Counted from the first letter of the stretch, positions 50,282 through 59,805 are shown. The stretch: DNA of 64,000 bases from Peptoniphilus sp. ING2-D1G (GCA_000952975.1 LM997412.1:124001-188000), one strand, 5' to 3'. Made by a program: numbers and translations. The notes: generated by a model from the sequence alone, not told the origin.

Positions 50282-50461
50282 AATCGAGGGGAGAATTTTT
50301 GTTAAAAATCCTTTGAATATATTGAAAAGGCTATATTAAAGAGTTTTTAATAAAGTAAAAATTTTATTGTTAATTTATAAATTTATTAGACGATTTGTAG
50401 ATTGAAATTTGTTATTATTTTTGAAGCGAGATGTAGATAAATTTATTAGGAGGTATATTGA

Positions 50462-51355
50462 ATGAAAAGAGTTATGTGTATTCCCAACTATTCTGAGGGA
50501 AGAGACGCAGAAAAAATCGATAAAATTGTAGAGTGTTTTAGAGCAAAAGAAAATGTCAAACTTATAGATTATCAACCGGATAAAGATCACAACAGATTAG
50601 TTGTAGAAGTTATCGGGGAACCGGAAGCTGTTATTGAAGCGGTACTTGAATCAGTAAGTGTTGCTACAGAACTTATCGATATGTCAAAGCATGAAGGCGC
50701 TCATCCGAGAATGGGAGCGGTTGACGTAATTCCATTTGTACCTGTTACAGAAGTGACAACTGAAGATTGTGTAGAATATGCTAAAGAAGTGGGTAAAGCA
50801 ATAGGAGACATGGGCATACCGGTTTATCTATATGAAGATGCAGCTACTACACCCGACAGAAAGAATTTAGCTAAAGTTCGCAAAGGACAATATGAAGGAT
50901 TCTTTGAAAAGATAAAACAACCGGAATGGAAACCTGATTTCGGACCTCAAGAAATGAATGAAAAGAGCGGAGCAACTGCAGTCGCAGCAAGATTCCATTT
51001 AATTGCTTTTAACGTAAATTTAAATACAGACAAACTTGAAATTGCAGAAGCGATAGCTAAAAAAGTTCGTCACATAGGCGGAGGACTTAGATTTGTAAAG
51101 GGTATAGGTCTTGCGCTTGAAGAAAAGGGACAAGTACAAGTTTCAATGAACCTTGTAAACTTTGAAAAAACAAGAGTGTATCAAGCTCTTGAAATGGTAA
51201 AATCGGAAGCTAAAAGATATGGCGTTACCGTTGCAAACACTGAACTCATAGGACTTATTCCGCTACAAGCACTTATAGATTCAGCTGCATATTATATGCA
51301 AATCGAAGACTTTAAGTATGAACAAGTTCTTGAAACGCTTTTAATTGAAGAATAA
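50462..51355 (+). CDS. ftcD: Glutamate formiminotransferase
   Basis: A 297-aa cytoplasmic enzyme that moves the formimino group of N-formiminoglutamate to tetrahydrofolate, giving glutamate and formimino-THF. N-terminal signature [10 protein letters not shown], then [35 protein letters not shown] and [17 protein letters not shown]. It is the bare transferase domain; the cyclodeaminase is fchA, two genes downstream. A second copy ends at 443. AGGAGG lies 8 nt before the ATG. No clear promoter could be placed in the 180 nt before it. Confidence 0.95.
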   Translation: MKRVMCIPNYSEGRDAEKIDKIVECFRAKENVKLIDYQPDKDHNRLVVEVIGEPEAVIEAVLESVSVATELIDMSKHEGAHPRMGAVDVIPFVPVTEVTTEDCVEYAKEVGKAIGDMGIPVYLYEDAATTPDRKNLAKVRKGQYEGFFEKIKQPEWKPDFGPQEMNEKSGATAVAARFHLIAFNVNLNTDKLEIAEAIAKKVRHIGGGLRFVKGIGLALEEKGQVQVSMNLVNFEKTRVYQALEMVKSEAKRYGVTVANTELIGLIPLQALIDSAAYYMQIEDFKYEQVLETLLIEE

Positions 51356-51380
51356 TCAAATAAATTTTAGGGGGGCTAAT

Positions 51381-53060
51381 ATGGCTGAAGTAAAAACAGA
51401 TATACAAATCGCTGAAGAAGCGACTATGTTACCTATAGTAGAGGTAGCTAAAAAATGTGGGTTACACGAAGATGAATTGGAAAATTACGGAAAATACAAA
51501 GCAAAAATCTCCTTTGATGCGATCAACAGATTAAAAAACGAAAAAGACGGAAAGTTAGTCTTAGTAACAGCAATCACACCGACACCGGCCGGAGAAGGAA
51601 AATCAACAGTGTCAATAGGACTTACACAAGGCCTTAACAAAATAGGCAAAAATTCCATAGTAGCACTTAGAGAACCTTCCTTGGGTCCTGTATTCGGAGT
51701 AAAGGGCGGAGCTACAGGTGGAGGATATTCACAAGTAGTGCCCATGGACGAAATAAACCTGCACTTTACAGGAGATTTGCACGCTATGACAGCTGCTAAC
51801 AATTTGCTGGCTGCATTGTTGGATAACCACATTCACCAAGGAAACGATTTGGACATAGATACTAACAACATAACTTGGAAAAGGGTACTGGACATGAATG
51901 ACAGATCTCTAAGAAACATAGTAGTGGGCTTAGGAAAAAAAGCGGACGGAGTAGTAAGAGAAGATCACTTCATAATCACGGTAGCATCGGAAATAATGGC
52001 GGCACTATGTCTATCATCTGACTTAGTAGACCTTAAGGAAAGACTTTCAAAAATGATAGTTGCATACAACAGAAAAGGTCAACCGGTAACAGCTGGAGAT
52101 TTACACGCACAAGGTGCAATGGCAATGCTGCTCAAAGACGCTATAAAACCGAACCTTGTTCAAACGCTGGAAAACACACCTGCATTGATCCATGGTGGAC
52201 CCTTCGCGAATATAGCTCACGGATGTAACTCTTTAATAGCTACAAAACTTGGACTTAAAATGTCTGATTACTTAGTTACTGAAGCAGGATTCGGTGCAGA
52301 CTTGGGAGCGGAAAAATTCCTTGACATCAAGAGCAGATTAGGTGGATTAAATCCTGATGCGGTAGTAATAGTAGCAACGATCAAAGCATTGAAAATGCAT
52401 GGCGGAGTGGCAAAGGACAACTTAAAAGAAGAAAATGTCGAAGCACTTGAAAAGGGATTTGCAAACTTGGGTCGTCATATAGAAAACATCAAAAAATTCG
52501 GTCTACCGGTAGTAGTGGCAGTAAATAGATTCGTACAAGACACAGAAGCTGAAATAGATAAACTCATCGAAAAATGTAAAGAATACGGCGTAGAAGTTTC
52601 ATTGTGTGAGTGTTGGGCAAAGGGTGGAGAAGGAACAAAAGATTTGGCTGAAAAAGTAGTAAATCTAATTGAAACTCAACCTTCAAACTACAAACCTATA
52701 TATGATGTAAATTCAAGCATAGAAGAAAAAGTAAATACAATTGTAAAGGAAATCTACAGAGGTAAAAAGGCAGTCTTCACAGCAGCAGCAAGAAAGCAAA
52801 TGAAAAAGTTGGAAGAAATAGGCTTGGACAAATTGCCTATCTGTATGGCTAAAACACAATTCTCCTTCTCAGATGACAAAAATGCAACAGGAGCACCGAC
52901 AGATTTTGAAATCACAGTACAAACAGTAAGAGTATCAGCAGGAGCAGGTTTCATAGTATGTGAAACAGGAGACATAATGATAATGCCGGGATTACCGAAA
53001 GTACCTGCGGCAAACAACATGGACATCAACGCTGATGGAGAAATTACAGGATTATTCTAA
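51381..53060 (+). CDS. fhs: Formate-tetrahydrofolate ligase
   Basis: A 559-aa tetrameric enzyme joining formate and THF with ATP; in amino-acid fermenters it runs backward to make ATP from formyl-THF. The nucleotide loop [11 protein letters not shown] (Thr66-Lys74) and the C-terminal [19 protein letters not shown] are exact family signatures. ATG 51381 follows AGGGGGG; the upstream in-frame ATG at 51345 lies in ftcD. It sits between ftcD and fchA, so it takes the one-carbon unit from histidine to formate plus ATP. Confidence 0.97.
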   Translation: MAEVKTDIQIAEEATMLPIVEVAKKCGLHEDELENYGKYKAKISFDAINRLKNEKDGKLVLVTAITPTPAGEGKSTVSIGLTQGLNKIGKNSIVALREPSLGPVFGVKGGATGGGYSQVVPMDEINLHFTGDLHAMTAANNLLAALLDNHIHQGNDLDIDTNNITWKRVLDMNDRSLRNIVVGLGKKADGVVREDHFIITVASEIMAALCLSSDLVDLKERLSKMIVAYNRKGQPVTAGDLHAQGAMAMLLKDAIKPNLVQTLENTPALIHGGPFANIAHGCNSLIATKLGLKMSDYLVTEAGFGADLGAEKFLDIKSRLGGLNPDAVVIVATIKALKMHGGVAKDNLKEENVEALEKGFANLGRHIENIKKFGLPVVVAVNRFVQDTEAEIDKLIEKCKEYGVEVSLCECWAKGGEGTKDLAEKVVNLIETQPSNYKPIYDVNSSIEEKVNTIVKEIYRGKKAVFTAAARKQMKKLEEIGLDKLPICMAKTQFSFSDDKNATGAPTDFEITVQTVRVSAGAGFIVCETGDIMIMPGLPKVPAANNMDINADGEITGLF

Positions 53061-53069
53061 GGAGGAAAA

Positions 53070-53696
53070 ATGTTAAAAGATTTATCGGTAAAAGAATTTG
53101 TAGCAGAAACCGCTTCTGACTCACCGGCGCCGGGTGGCGGATCGGTATCAGCTTTAGGAGCTGCACAAGCAGCGGCTCTATTGGGAATGGTTGCAAATCT
53201 TACTGTAAAAAGCAAAAAATATGAAGAAGTTCATGAAGAAATAAAACCGCTTGTCGATGAACTCAAAGCCCTTGAAGAAAAATTCATAGATTTTATAGAT
53301 AAAGATGCAAATTCCTTCAATGGAGTAATGGAAGCATTTAAACTCCCTAAGGAAACTGAAGAAGAAAAAAAACAAAGATCTGCAAAAATTCAAGAAGAAT
53401 ATAAAAACGCAGCTAACGTGCCACTTACGGTAGGACTTGAAACTTTAAAATTGATTGACTATGCTGAAAAATTGGCTGAAAAAGGAAATCTAAACGCAAT
53501 TACCGATGTGGGAGTGGGAGTTTTAAACATTAAACTTGCAGTTGTAGGTGCCTTCTACAATGTAAAAATAAATCTCGGTTCAATTAAAGATGAAGCGTAT
53601 GTTCAAGAAACAAAGGAAACAATGGCAAAAGCTTTAGAAGAAGTTGAAAAAAGAACGGAACCCATACTTGAAAAAGTTGAAGCTGAAATAAACTGA
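53070..53696 (+). CDS. fchA: Formimino-THF cyclodeaminase
   Basis: A 208-aa helical enzyme that releases ammonia from formimino-THF and gives methenyl-THF. Family start LSVKEFVAETASDSPAPGGG SVSALG and LLGMVANLTVKSKKYEE are present, and NAITDVGVGVLNIKLAVVGA fits the folate-binding helices. It follows fhs by 9 nt with AAGGAGG before the ATG and is followed by a hairpin that may limit expression of the next two genes. Confidence 0.93.
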   Translation: MLKDLSVKEFVAETASDSPAPGGGSVSALGAAQAAALLGMVANLTVKSKKYEEVHEEIKPLVDELKALEEKFIDFIDKDANSFNGVMEAFKLPKETEEEKKQRSAKIQEEYKNAANVPLTVGLETLKLIDYAEKLAEKGNLNAITDVGVGVLNIKLAVVGAFYNVKINLGSIKDEAYVQETKETMAKALEEVEKRTEPILEKVEAEIN

Positions 53697-53710
53697 AATA
53701 TACAGAATGA

Positions 53711-53737
53711 TAAAAGGGGATTTAGGTCCCCTTTTTA
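53711..53737 (+). terminator. Internal terminator/attenuator between fchA and mutL
   Basis: Ten-base-pair stem TAAAAGGGGA / TCCCCTTTTTA with a 6-nt loop; the T run lies partly in the stem. It separates ftcD-fhs-fchA from the mutL-epimerase pair, which may therefore be expressed less. Confidence 0.65.
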
Positions 53738-53763
53738 TTAAATTTATGATTAATGGTGAGATT

Positions 53764-55143
53764 ATGGAAATTTTATTAGTAGACTTCGGATCGACCTATA
53801 CAAAATTTACTTTGGTAGATATGGACAAGGAAGAGATAATAGGGAGAAGCAGCGCAATAACTACCGTAGAAAGCGACGTTAGAGATGGCTATAATGAAGT
53901 CTTAAAAAAATTGGAAGAAAAATTAGAAAGAAAAATAAAACCGGATAAAATACTTGCCTGTTCATCGGCTGCAGGTGGACTTAAAATGTTGGCAATAGGT
54001 CTTACTAAAAATCTGACGGCAGAAGCTGCAAAAAGATCGGCCTTAGGTGCCGGAGCAAGAATATTGGACACTTATTATTATGAACTTTCAGAAAAAGACC
54101 TTGAAGAAATAAAAAATTCTCCCTGCGATATAATACTTTATTCCGGGGGTACGGAACACGGCAACAGAAGAAATGTAATAATAAATGCAAAAAAACTTGC
54201 AAGCGTAAAACCTAAAGTACCCATAATTGTGTCCATCAACTCCAATTGTCTTGAAGAAGTTGAACAAATTTTCACAGAGGCCGGGTTGGATTATTTTGTA
54301 GCTGACAATGTAATGCCGGTGGTAAATGTTTTAAAACCTGAAAGTGCAAGAGAATGTATAAGACAAATATTTATGAGCAGAATTGTCAATGCAAAGGGTA
54401 TGGATACAGTAGAAGGTATTGTAGACGGAATTTTAATGCCCACACCTCAAGCGGTAATAAAAGCGGCTCAGGTGTTGTCATTGGGGACTGATAAAGAACC
54501 GGGCATAGGAGATTTGATGATTGTGGATATTGGAGGAGCGACCACAGATGTCCACTCCATAGGTTATGGACACCCCACGGATAACAGCGTCATATACGAA
54601 GGACTGATTGAACCTTTAGCCAAGAGAACCGTTGAAGGAGATTTAGGCATGAGATATTCAGCGCTAAGCCTTTATGAAGCGGTAGGAGAAGAAGACATAG
54701 CAAGTAATTTAAATAATCTGGAAATTGATATTTATGAAGGTGTAAAAAAACGTGCCGAAAATATAAAATTCGTGCCGCAAACCGAAGAAGACTATAAATT
54801 TGATGCCGCCATGGCAAGAACGGCAGTTAAACTTGCAGTAGAAAGACATGTCGGAACATTATTCAGAAGATATGTAAAAACCAAGTATGTGTACTTCCAA
54901 AAGGGTAAAGATTTGACACAACTTAAAAACGTGATTGGAACCGGCGGAGTGCTTGTCTATGCACAAAATCCAAAATGGATATTGAATTCTCTTGAAAATG
55001 ATAATAAACTTGTATTAAGTCCCAAGAATCCCGACTATTATATAGATAGCGACTACATACTTTCTGCCATGGGGCTGTTAAGTATGGAATATCCTGAAGT
55101 AGCAATAAGAATTATGAAAAAGGATATCAGAAAAGCAAATTAA
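53764..55143 (+). CDS. MutL/GlmL-family ATPase (glutamate-mutase-L type)
   Basis: A 459-aa actin-like ATPase fold protein of the family annotated MutL or GlmL (not DNA mismatch MutL). Phosphate-loop VDFGSTYTKFTLVD lies at the N-terminus, VDIGGATTDVHSIGYG in the middle. In other anaerobes such proteins lie beside B12-dependent glutamate mutase or amino-acid racemases and are thought to assist or reactivate them. No mutase gene is nearby here. ATG 53764 with GGTGA is preferred over the in-frame ATG at 53707, which lies before the hairpin. Its partner may be the epimerase immediately downstream. Confidence 0.85.
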   Translation: MEILLVDFGSTYTKFTLVDMDKEEIIGRSSAITTVESDVRDGYNEVLKKLEEKLERKIKPDKILACSSAAGGLKMLAIGLTKNLTAEAAKRSALGAGARILDTYYYELSEKDLEEIKNSPCDIILYSGGTEHGNRRNVIINAKKLASVKPKVPIIVSINSNCLEEVEQIFTEAGLDYFVADNVMPVVNVLKPESARECIRQIFMSRIVNAKGMDTVEGIVDGILMPTPQAVIKAAQVLSLGTDKEPGIGDLMIVDIGGATTDVHSIGYGHPTDNSVIYEGLIEPLAKRTVEGDLGMRYSALSLYEAVGEEDIASNLNNLEIDIYEGVKKRAENIKFVPQTEEDYKFDAAMARTAVKLAVERHVGTLFRRYVKTKYVYFQKGKDLTQLKNVIGTGGVLVYAQNPKWILNSLENDNKLVLSPKNPDYYIDSDYILSAMGLLSMEYPEVAIRIMKKDIRKAN

Positions 55144-55160
55144 AAAGAGAGGGAATTAAT

Positions 55161-56012
55161 ATGAAACAAAGTTTTGATTTTTTTGTTGCAAATCCTGCAG
55201 GAAACATCACGGGATTTGTAGTATGGCCAGTATATCCGGGATATAGACCAGCCTACACGAAGGCAATTATGGAACAGATAGATACCACAGTGGAACAAGT
55301 CGGCTTTATCAGCCCCAGTTACGACGGACCACCACTTAGAATGGACATGGCGGGCGGAGAATTTTGCGGTAATGCCACCAGATCTTACGGATTATATGCA
55401 GCTAAGTTTTTAGACGAAGGCGGAGAAGGATATATAGAAGTCTATGTAAGCGGTGTTGATCATCCCATGTATGTGTTCGTAAATACGGAAGAAAACACGG
55501 CCTATGTGGAACTCCCCAAGGCTAAGAACATCGGAGAAATAACCATAGAGGACAGCACCTACAAAGTAGTGGAGCTTGAGGGGATTACACATGTGATCAT
55601 AGATGACAGAAAAGAAGATAAAGACTTCGTTGATAAAGCTCTAAAGGCAGTTAAGGAAAAATTCCAATGCGAAGCTTATGGCATACTGTTCTACAATGAA
55701 AAAGAAGATAAAATGGTACCCTATGTCAATGTAGTGGAAGCGGATACCTTGATAAGAGAATCATCCTGTGGTTCCGGAACAGTTGCAATGGGATATTATC
55801 TAAACACAGATGAAGACGAAAATTTCAAAAAAATAATTCGCCAACCCAATGGAGAATTGGAAGTAAGAGCCGGCAAAGACGAAGAAGGACACATGGTTTA
55901 CTCCATAGGAGGACCTGTGGAATTATCAGAAGTCAGAAAAGTTCAAATAGATATTCCTGCAGAAACGGTAAAAAAAGTAAAAGAAGATTATCTTGCACAT
56001 AAAAAAGATTGA
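55161..56012 (+). CDS. DapF-like two-cysteine amino-acid racemase/epimerase
   Basis: A 283-aa PLP-independent racemase of the DapF fold with two active-site cysteines: GGEFCGNATR (near residue 75) and ESSCGSGTVAMG (near 210). The pseudosymmetric halves match in length. Family members racemise diaminopimelate, proline or histidine. No lysine-biosynthetic gene is near, and the place after hut genes favours histidine or a glutamate-family amino acid; this is inference. AGAGAGGG precedes the ATG. A strong terminator ends the operon. Confidence 0.8.
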   Translation: MKQSFDFFVANPAGNITGFVVWPVYPGYRPAYTKAIMEQIDTTVEQVGFISPSYDGPPLRMDMAGGEFCGNATRSYGLYAAKFLDEGGEGYIEVYVSGVDHPMYVFVNTEENTAYVELPKAKNIGEITIEDSTYKVVELEGITHVIIDDRKEDKDFVDKALKAVKEKFQCEAYGILFYNEKEDKMVPYVNVVEADTLIRESSCGSGTVAMGYYLNTDEDENFKKIIRQPNGELEVRAGKDEEGHMVYSIGGPVELSEVRKVQIDIPAETVKKVKEDYLAHKKD

Positions 56013-56013
56013 G

Positions 56014-56060
56014 AATAACAATCATCCCCCGGCTATGCCGGGGGATGATTGTTATTTTTA
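56014..56060 (+). terminator. Strong terminator of the ftcD-fhs-fchA-mutL-epimerase operon
   Basis: Perfect 20-bp stem (positions 56014-56033 and 56037-56056) around ATCCCCCGGC, a 3-nt loop, then a T run. Confidence 0.95.
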
Positions 56061-56087
56061 ATATGTGTCGGGCGGATGTAGGGTACG

Positions 56088-56156
56088 ATGTCATGAACGT
56101 CATGAATTATGATATCCAACAAAATATAACAATCGGACGAAGGCGTCCGCCTCTAC
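56088..56156. repeat. Intergenic palindromic repeat copy
   Basis: A 69-bp unit beginning GTAGGGTACGATG, with TATAACAATCGGACGAAGG in the middle, and ending CGTCCGCCTCTAC, the inverted match to GTAGGGG. It is the same family as at 1783 but more diverged. It lies in the 229-nt gap after the hut operon. Confidence 0.65.
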
Positions 56157-56181
56157 AAAAAATGAATTTGAACATGGAAAT

Positions 56182-56214
56182 GTAGGGGACGATGCCCTCA
56201 TCGTCCCGCATTAT
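56182..56214. repeat. Intergenic palindromic repeat, half copy
   Basis: GTAGGGGACGATGCCCTCAT continuing into CGTCCCGCATTATG. It is nearly identical to the half copy at 1944, with an 8-bp internal hairpin GACGATG / CATCGTC. Confidence 0.65.
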
Positions 56215-56241
56215 GTGTCATATTAATACCTCGCCGAAAAA

Positions 56242-56601
56242 CTAAAGCCTTTCACCGCATTTAGGGCAGTATTCAAAGTTTTGGTCAACGGGATATCCGC
56301 AATTAGGGCAAAACTGCCTTCCCTCTGAGATCAAAATCAAATCTCTGTCATTTATAGCGGGGTTTTCTCCCCTTTCTATTTGTCTGCCGATTTCGTCATT
56401 TAATTGGTAGATTTTTTCGCAACAAGTGTATTTTACATAGTAATTTTTGCCTAATTTTAAAAGTGGGATAAAGAAAAGTGAAAGGGCATTATATACTACG
56501 AATATTTCCATTCTTCCATACTTTCCACAATCGTGGACTTCCAAGGGAGAACTGTATTCTAAAGAGTCCCTTTTTTGATTCATTCCCATTATAAAAAACA
56601 T
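56242..56601 (-). CDS. Zinc-ribbon protein
   Basis: A 119-aa protein with a hydrophobic stretch FVVYNALSLFFIPLLKLGK (about residues 34-52), a CC pair in KYTCCEKIYQL, and a C-terminal zinc ribbon CPNCG...CPKCG. AGGTGAT lies before the ATG. Two such zinc-ribbon proteins in the window (see 38390) suggest a common accessory family. Function unknown. Confidence 0.7.
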   Translation of the reverse strand: MFFIMGMNQKRDSLEYSSPLEVHDCGKYGRMEIFVVYNALSLFFIPLLKLGKNYYVKYTCCEKIYQLNDEIGRQIERGENPAINDRDLILISEGRQFCPNCGYPVDQNFEYCPKCGERL

Positions 56602-56704
56602 ATCATCACCTATAAGTATTTTACAACATTTATGGAATTATAGAAGTATTATTGATATAATGGTTGACAAATTATTATTTATTAAATTTAGGAGGAATTT
56701 TTTT

Positions 56705-58030
56705 ATGGAAGACGGCGGGCAGAATATTATAGCCCAATTATTGCTTATAGCAGCTTTAACTTTAGTAAATGCTTTTTTCGCTTCGGCGGAAATGGCAGTT
56801 GTTTCCAGTAACAAGAGAAAGGTGGAGTCCAAGGCTGAAGAAGGGAGTAAAAACGCAAAAATACTCCTTGAATTGATGTTGGATCAGACGAGATTCTTAT
56901 CCACCATTCAGGTTTGTATAACTTTGGCTGGTTTCTTTTCATCGGCATCTGCAGCCACGACTATTTCACAAAGACTTGCAGTGTTTTTGCATGACTATAA
57001 TCTACCCTATTCGGGAGTTGTATCGGTGATAGTGGTAACTGTTATATTGTCCTTTATAATGCTTGTTTTCGGGGAGCTTGTACCCAAGAGAATAGCCCTT
57101 CAAAATCCGGAGGAAGTTGCGCTTAAATCTGCAAAAATCATGAAATTCGTATCGAAAATATTCTTTATTTTCGTCAAAATGCTATCGGTATCTACTACAG
57201 TCGTATTGAAGTTGCTTGGAAAATATTCTGAGGATGTTGAAGAAAAAATTTCAGAAGAAGAACTCAAGTCCTACATAAAGGTATCCAGTGAACAGGGTGT
57301 AATAAACGATGTAGGCGAAGAAATGATAGTTAAAATCATGGACTTTGATGACAAGATGGCATATGAAATAATGACTCCAAGAACTGACATATACATGATT
57401 GACTATGAAGAATTCAATATCTATAAATTAAATGAAATACTGGATATGGGATATTCCAGAGTGCCCGTCTATAGAGATAACACGGATAATATCGTAGGGG
57501 TTCTTTATATTAAAGACCTATTCGTAAATTATTCACTTAACAATTATAGGACAATTGAACTTGATAAATGTTTAAAGGAACCTTACTTCGTTCCTGAAAC
57601 CAAAAAAATCGATCAACTTCTCAAAGAACTTCAGTCCACAAAGAATTATGTCGCTTTGCTCATAGATGAATACGGAGGATTTTCAGGAATGGTAACCATA
57701 GAGGACATAGTTGAAGAGATTGTAGGAGAGATAGAAGATGAGTACGATAAAGATGAACCTACAATTAAGAAAATCGCAGAAAATACCTATATCGTTGACG
57801 GTTCAATGGAACTTGATGAAATAAACGATCAATTGGATACCAAGCTCTATTCCGATAATCACGAAACCCTTTCAGGGCTTATGGTGGAACTTTTAGGATA
57901 TATTCCTGAAGACGACGAAAAAGAATTAGTGGTAAAGTATAAAGACGAAGCTGAGTTGAAAGAACTGTCAGTAAAGGACAAACGCATTGAAAAAATAGAG
58001 CTGAAAATAATTAAAATTGAAAATAAATAA
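56705..58030 (+). CDS. CNNM/CorC-family membrane transporter (hemolysin-like)
   Basis: A 441-aa protein with an N-terminal DUF21/CNNM domain of three to four spans (to about 185), two CBS domains (AYEIMTPRTDIYMI and FVPETKKIDQLLKELQ) and a C-terminal CorC_HlyC domain. CNNM proteins export Mg2+ or Co2+ or regulate Mg2+ transport. ATG 56705 has AGGAGG 7 nt upstream, and the in-frame ATG at 56660 is less likely. The mgtE importer is 9 kb away; together they would balance magnesium. Confidence 0.88.
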   Translation: MEDGGQNIIAQLLLIAALTLVNAFFASAEMAVVSSNKRKVESKAEEGSKNAKILLELMLDQTRFLSTIQVCITLAGFFSSASAATTISQRLAVFLHDYNLPYSGVVSVIVVTVILSFIMLVFGELVPKRIALQNPEEVALKSAKIMKFVSKIFFIFVKMLSVSTTVVLKLLGKYSEDVEEKISEEELKSYIKVSSEQGVINDVGEEMIVKIMDFDDKMAYEIMTPRTDIYMIDYEEFNIYKLNEILDMGYSRVPVYRDNTDNIVGVLYIKDLFVNYSLNNYRTIELDKCLKEPYFVPETKKIDQLLKELQSTKNYVALLIDEYGGFSGMVTIEDIVEEIVGEIEDEYDKDEPTIKKIAENTYIVDGSMELDEINDQLDTKLYSDNHETLSGLMVELLGYIPEDDEKELVVKYKDEAELKELSVKDKRIEKIELKIIKIENK

Positions 58031-58094
58031 AAGTCTATTGATGTTTCACAATGGATTTTTTAGTAGAAAATTTCGGTTCTACAGACGGGTTTTT

Positions 58095-58168
58095 TAGGGG
58101 CGTATGCCTTCATCCGCCGTTATATTTTGTTGGTTATATTGCGGGACGATGAGTGCATCGTTCTCTAC
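58095..58168. repeat. Intergenic palindromic repeat copy
   Basis: In the 351-nt gap before the flavodiiron gene: TAGGGGCGTATGCCTTCATC, CGCCGTTATATTTTGTTGG, then GCGGGACGATGAGTGCATCG and TTCTCTAC. It is the complement-oriented layout of the element at 1783, with the same end bases and hairpins. Confidence 0.65.
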
Positions 58169-58183
58169 AATTTTCACATTCAC

Positions 58184-58237
58184 ATTTTATCCAAAAAGAA
58201 AGAAATGATTAATCATTTCTTTCTTTTTGGATAAAAT
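58184..58237. terminator. 54-bp perfect palindrome, terminator-like
   Basis: Two 27-nt arms (58184-58210 and 58211-58237) pair without mismatch, built on CCAAAAAGAAAGAAATGATT and its complement. T-rich arms on both sides could end transcription in either direction. The palindrome is longer than any other terminator in the window. The rest of the gap up to 58381 is AT-rich with no gene. Confidence 0.7.
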
Positions 58238-58381
58238 AAGTATTAATTTAACTTTAATTTAATAACATAATGAAATATAATTGTAATAAGAATAAGTTTG
58301 TTGAACTTTTAACACCTTTTGGGTAAGTAATATTTGAAATTGTATATAATTTCAGAAATATGTAAAACAGAGGATGGTATT

Positions 58382-59575
58382 ATGAGAAGAAAAATATCTG
58401 AAAATGTCAGTTGGATAGGCTTTATCGATTGGGAGCTCAAAAAGTTCCACGGTGACGAATACTCAATTATTAACGGTTCAAGTCAAAATGCCTACTTGAT
58501 AGAGGAAGAAAAAACCGTACTTGTAGATACGGTTTGGTCGCCTCACAGATTTGAATTCATAGAAAATTTAAAATCGGAAATTGATTTGAACAAAATCGAT
58601 TATATCATTGTAAATCACGGAGAAGTCGACCACTCCGGAGCTTTAAGGGATTTACTCAAGGAAATTCCCGGAACTCCCCTTTATTGTACAGCCAACTGCG
58701 TAAAGAGTTTGGAAGGGCAATACGGAAAGCTTGATTGGAATTTCAATGTTGTAAAAACCGGAGACAGACTTGACATAGGAAACGGCAAGGAACTGATATT
58801 TATTGAAATGAAAATGCTCCATTGGCCCGACTCCATGGCAACCTTTATGACCGGAAACAACTTGCTGTTTTCAATGGATGCCTTCGGTCAACACTTTGCG
58901 GCTGAAGAGCTGTTTAACGATCTTGTAGATGAAGAGTTGATGTATAAAGAAGCCATGAAATATTTTGCAAATATCATTCACCCCTTTGCACCCTTCGTAA
59001 CGAGGAAAATAAAGGAAATCGAGGATATGAATTTGGATATTGAAATGATTGCGCCAAGCCACGGTGCAATTTGGAGAGACAATCCCATGCAGATTGTGGA
59101 AAAATACAAAGAGTGGGCAGGGGATTACAAAGAGGACAGAATTGTAATCGCCTACGATACAATGTGGGAAGGAACTACTGAAATAGCAAATAAAATCGCC
59201 TACGAAATCAACAAGAGAAGCCCTGAAACTGTGGTTAAGGTCTTTAACGTTTCCAAGTACGACAAAAATGAAATAATGACGGAAGTTTTCAGAGCAAAGG
59301 CGATAGTAGTGGGCTCACCTACGGAAATTAACGACATTTTATCAAGCGTTGCGGAATGGATTCACTTCTTAAAATCCCTAAAATTCAAAGGAAAAAAAGC
59401 TGCAGCCTTCGGAACTTACGGTTGGAGCGGCGAAAGCGTAAAAATACTTCAAGAGCAATTAAAGGATGCGGGATTTGATGTAATAGATGAGTTTGTCAAA
59501 GCAAACTGGAGAATGAACGAAGAAAATGAAGCTCAAGTTGAAAAAATGGTTGAGGCACTTTTAAAGGATCTGTAA
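58382..59575 (+). CDS. Flavodiiron protein (NO/O2 reductase)
   Basis: A 397-aa cytoplasmic protein that reduces O2 or NO with electrons from rubredoxin or NADH partners. The beta-lactamase-like domain keeps the diiron ligands H79-x-E81-x-D83-H84 (NHGEVDHSGA), His147-region HWPD, MDAFGQH and SHGAIW. The C-terminal flavodoxin domain (from about 250) has the FMN loop YDTMWEGTTEI. There is no added rubredoxin domain. ATG 58382 follows AGAGGA; the in-frame start at 58334 lacks a site. Confidence 0.92.
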   Translation: MRRKISENVSWIGFIDWELKKFHGDEYSIINGSSQNAYLIEEEKTVLVDTVWSPHRFEFIENLKSEIDLNKIDYIIVNHGEVDHSGALRDLLKEIPGTPLYCTANCVKSLEGQYGKLDWNFNVVKTGDRLDIGNGKELIFIEMKMLHWPDSMATFMTGNNLLFSMDAFGQHFAAEELFNDLVDEELMYKEAMKYFANIIHPFAPFVTRKIKEIEDMNLDIEMIAPSHGAIWRDNPMQIVEKYKEWAGDYKEDRIVIAYDTMWEGTTEIANKIAYEINKRSPETVVKVFNVSKYDKNEIMTEVFRAKAIVVGSPTEINDILSSVAEWIHFLKSLKFKGKKAAAFGTYGWSGESVKILQEQLKDAGFDVIDEFVKANWRMNEENEAQVEKMVEALLKDL

Positions 59576-59586
59576 AATTAAGACAA

Positions 59587-59608
59587 AGGTGAAATTTTAT
59601 CACCTTTT
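59587..59608. terminator. Hairpin, first copy of a duplicated terminator
   Basis: AGGTGA-aattttaT-TCACCT-type hairpin within a 22-nt stretch that recurs identically at 59806-59827. It follows the flavodiiron stop by about 11 nt. Confidence 0.7.
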
Positions 59609-59617
59609 AGAGTATAT

Positions 59618-59787
59618 ACAAACCAACTTGCACACTAAACTACTACAAAAATCGAAAATTTCTAAATCTCGAATTTTTGAAAATCGCAAACACGTTGACA
59701 CTCAAACAATTCGATTTTCTGATAAAATTCTTCGATTTGAAATTTTTGCGATTTTTTCCGAATGTTTAGTTTAACAAGTTGGTTTGT
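59618..59787. mobile_element. MITE-like 170-bp inverted-repeat element
   Basis: The element is bounded by perfect 13-bp terminal inverted repeats ACAAACCAACTTG and CAAGTTGGTTTGT. Its arms pair imperfectly over most of their length (ACTAAAC against GTTTAGT, AAAAATCG against CGATTTTT and so on), so the whole could fold into one long hairpin. It carries no gene: the short frame 59589-59774 is a by-product of the palindrome. The 22-nt terminator sequence stands once before and once after it, as expected of a target duplication, although 22 nt is long for that and the direct repeats lie 9 and 18 nt outside the inverted ends. Confidence 0.6.
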
Positions 59788-59805
59788 TGTTTTATAAAAA
59801 TTATG

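Noticed and set aside
32543-56012. A staphylopine-like metallophore pathway from the opine-type dehydrogenase plus the DapF-like racemase
   Set aside because: The genes are over 20 kb apart in different operons, and no nicotianamine-synthase-like gene is between or beside them.
59589-59774. A 61-aa frame between the flavodiiron gene and the GntR gene
   Set aside because: It lies inside the MITE-like palindrome, its sequence follows the inverted-repeat composition, and it lacks a ribosome site.
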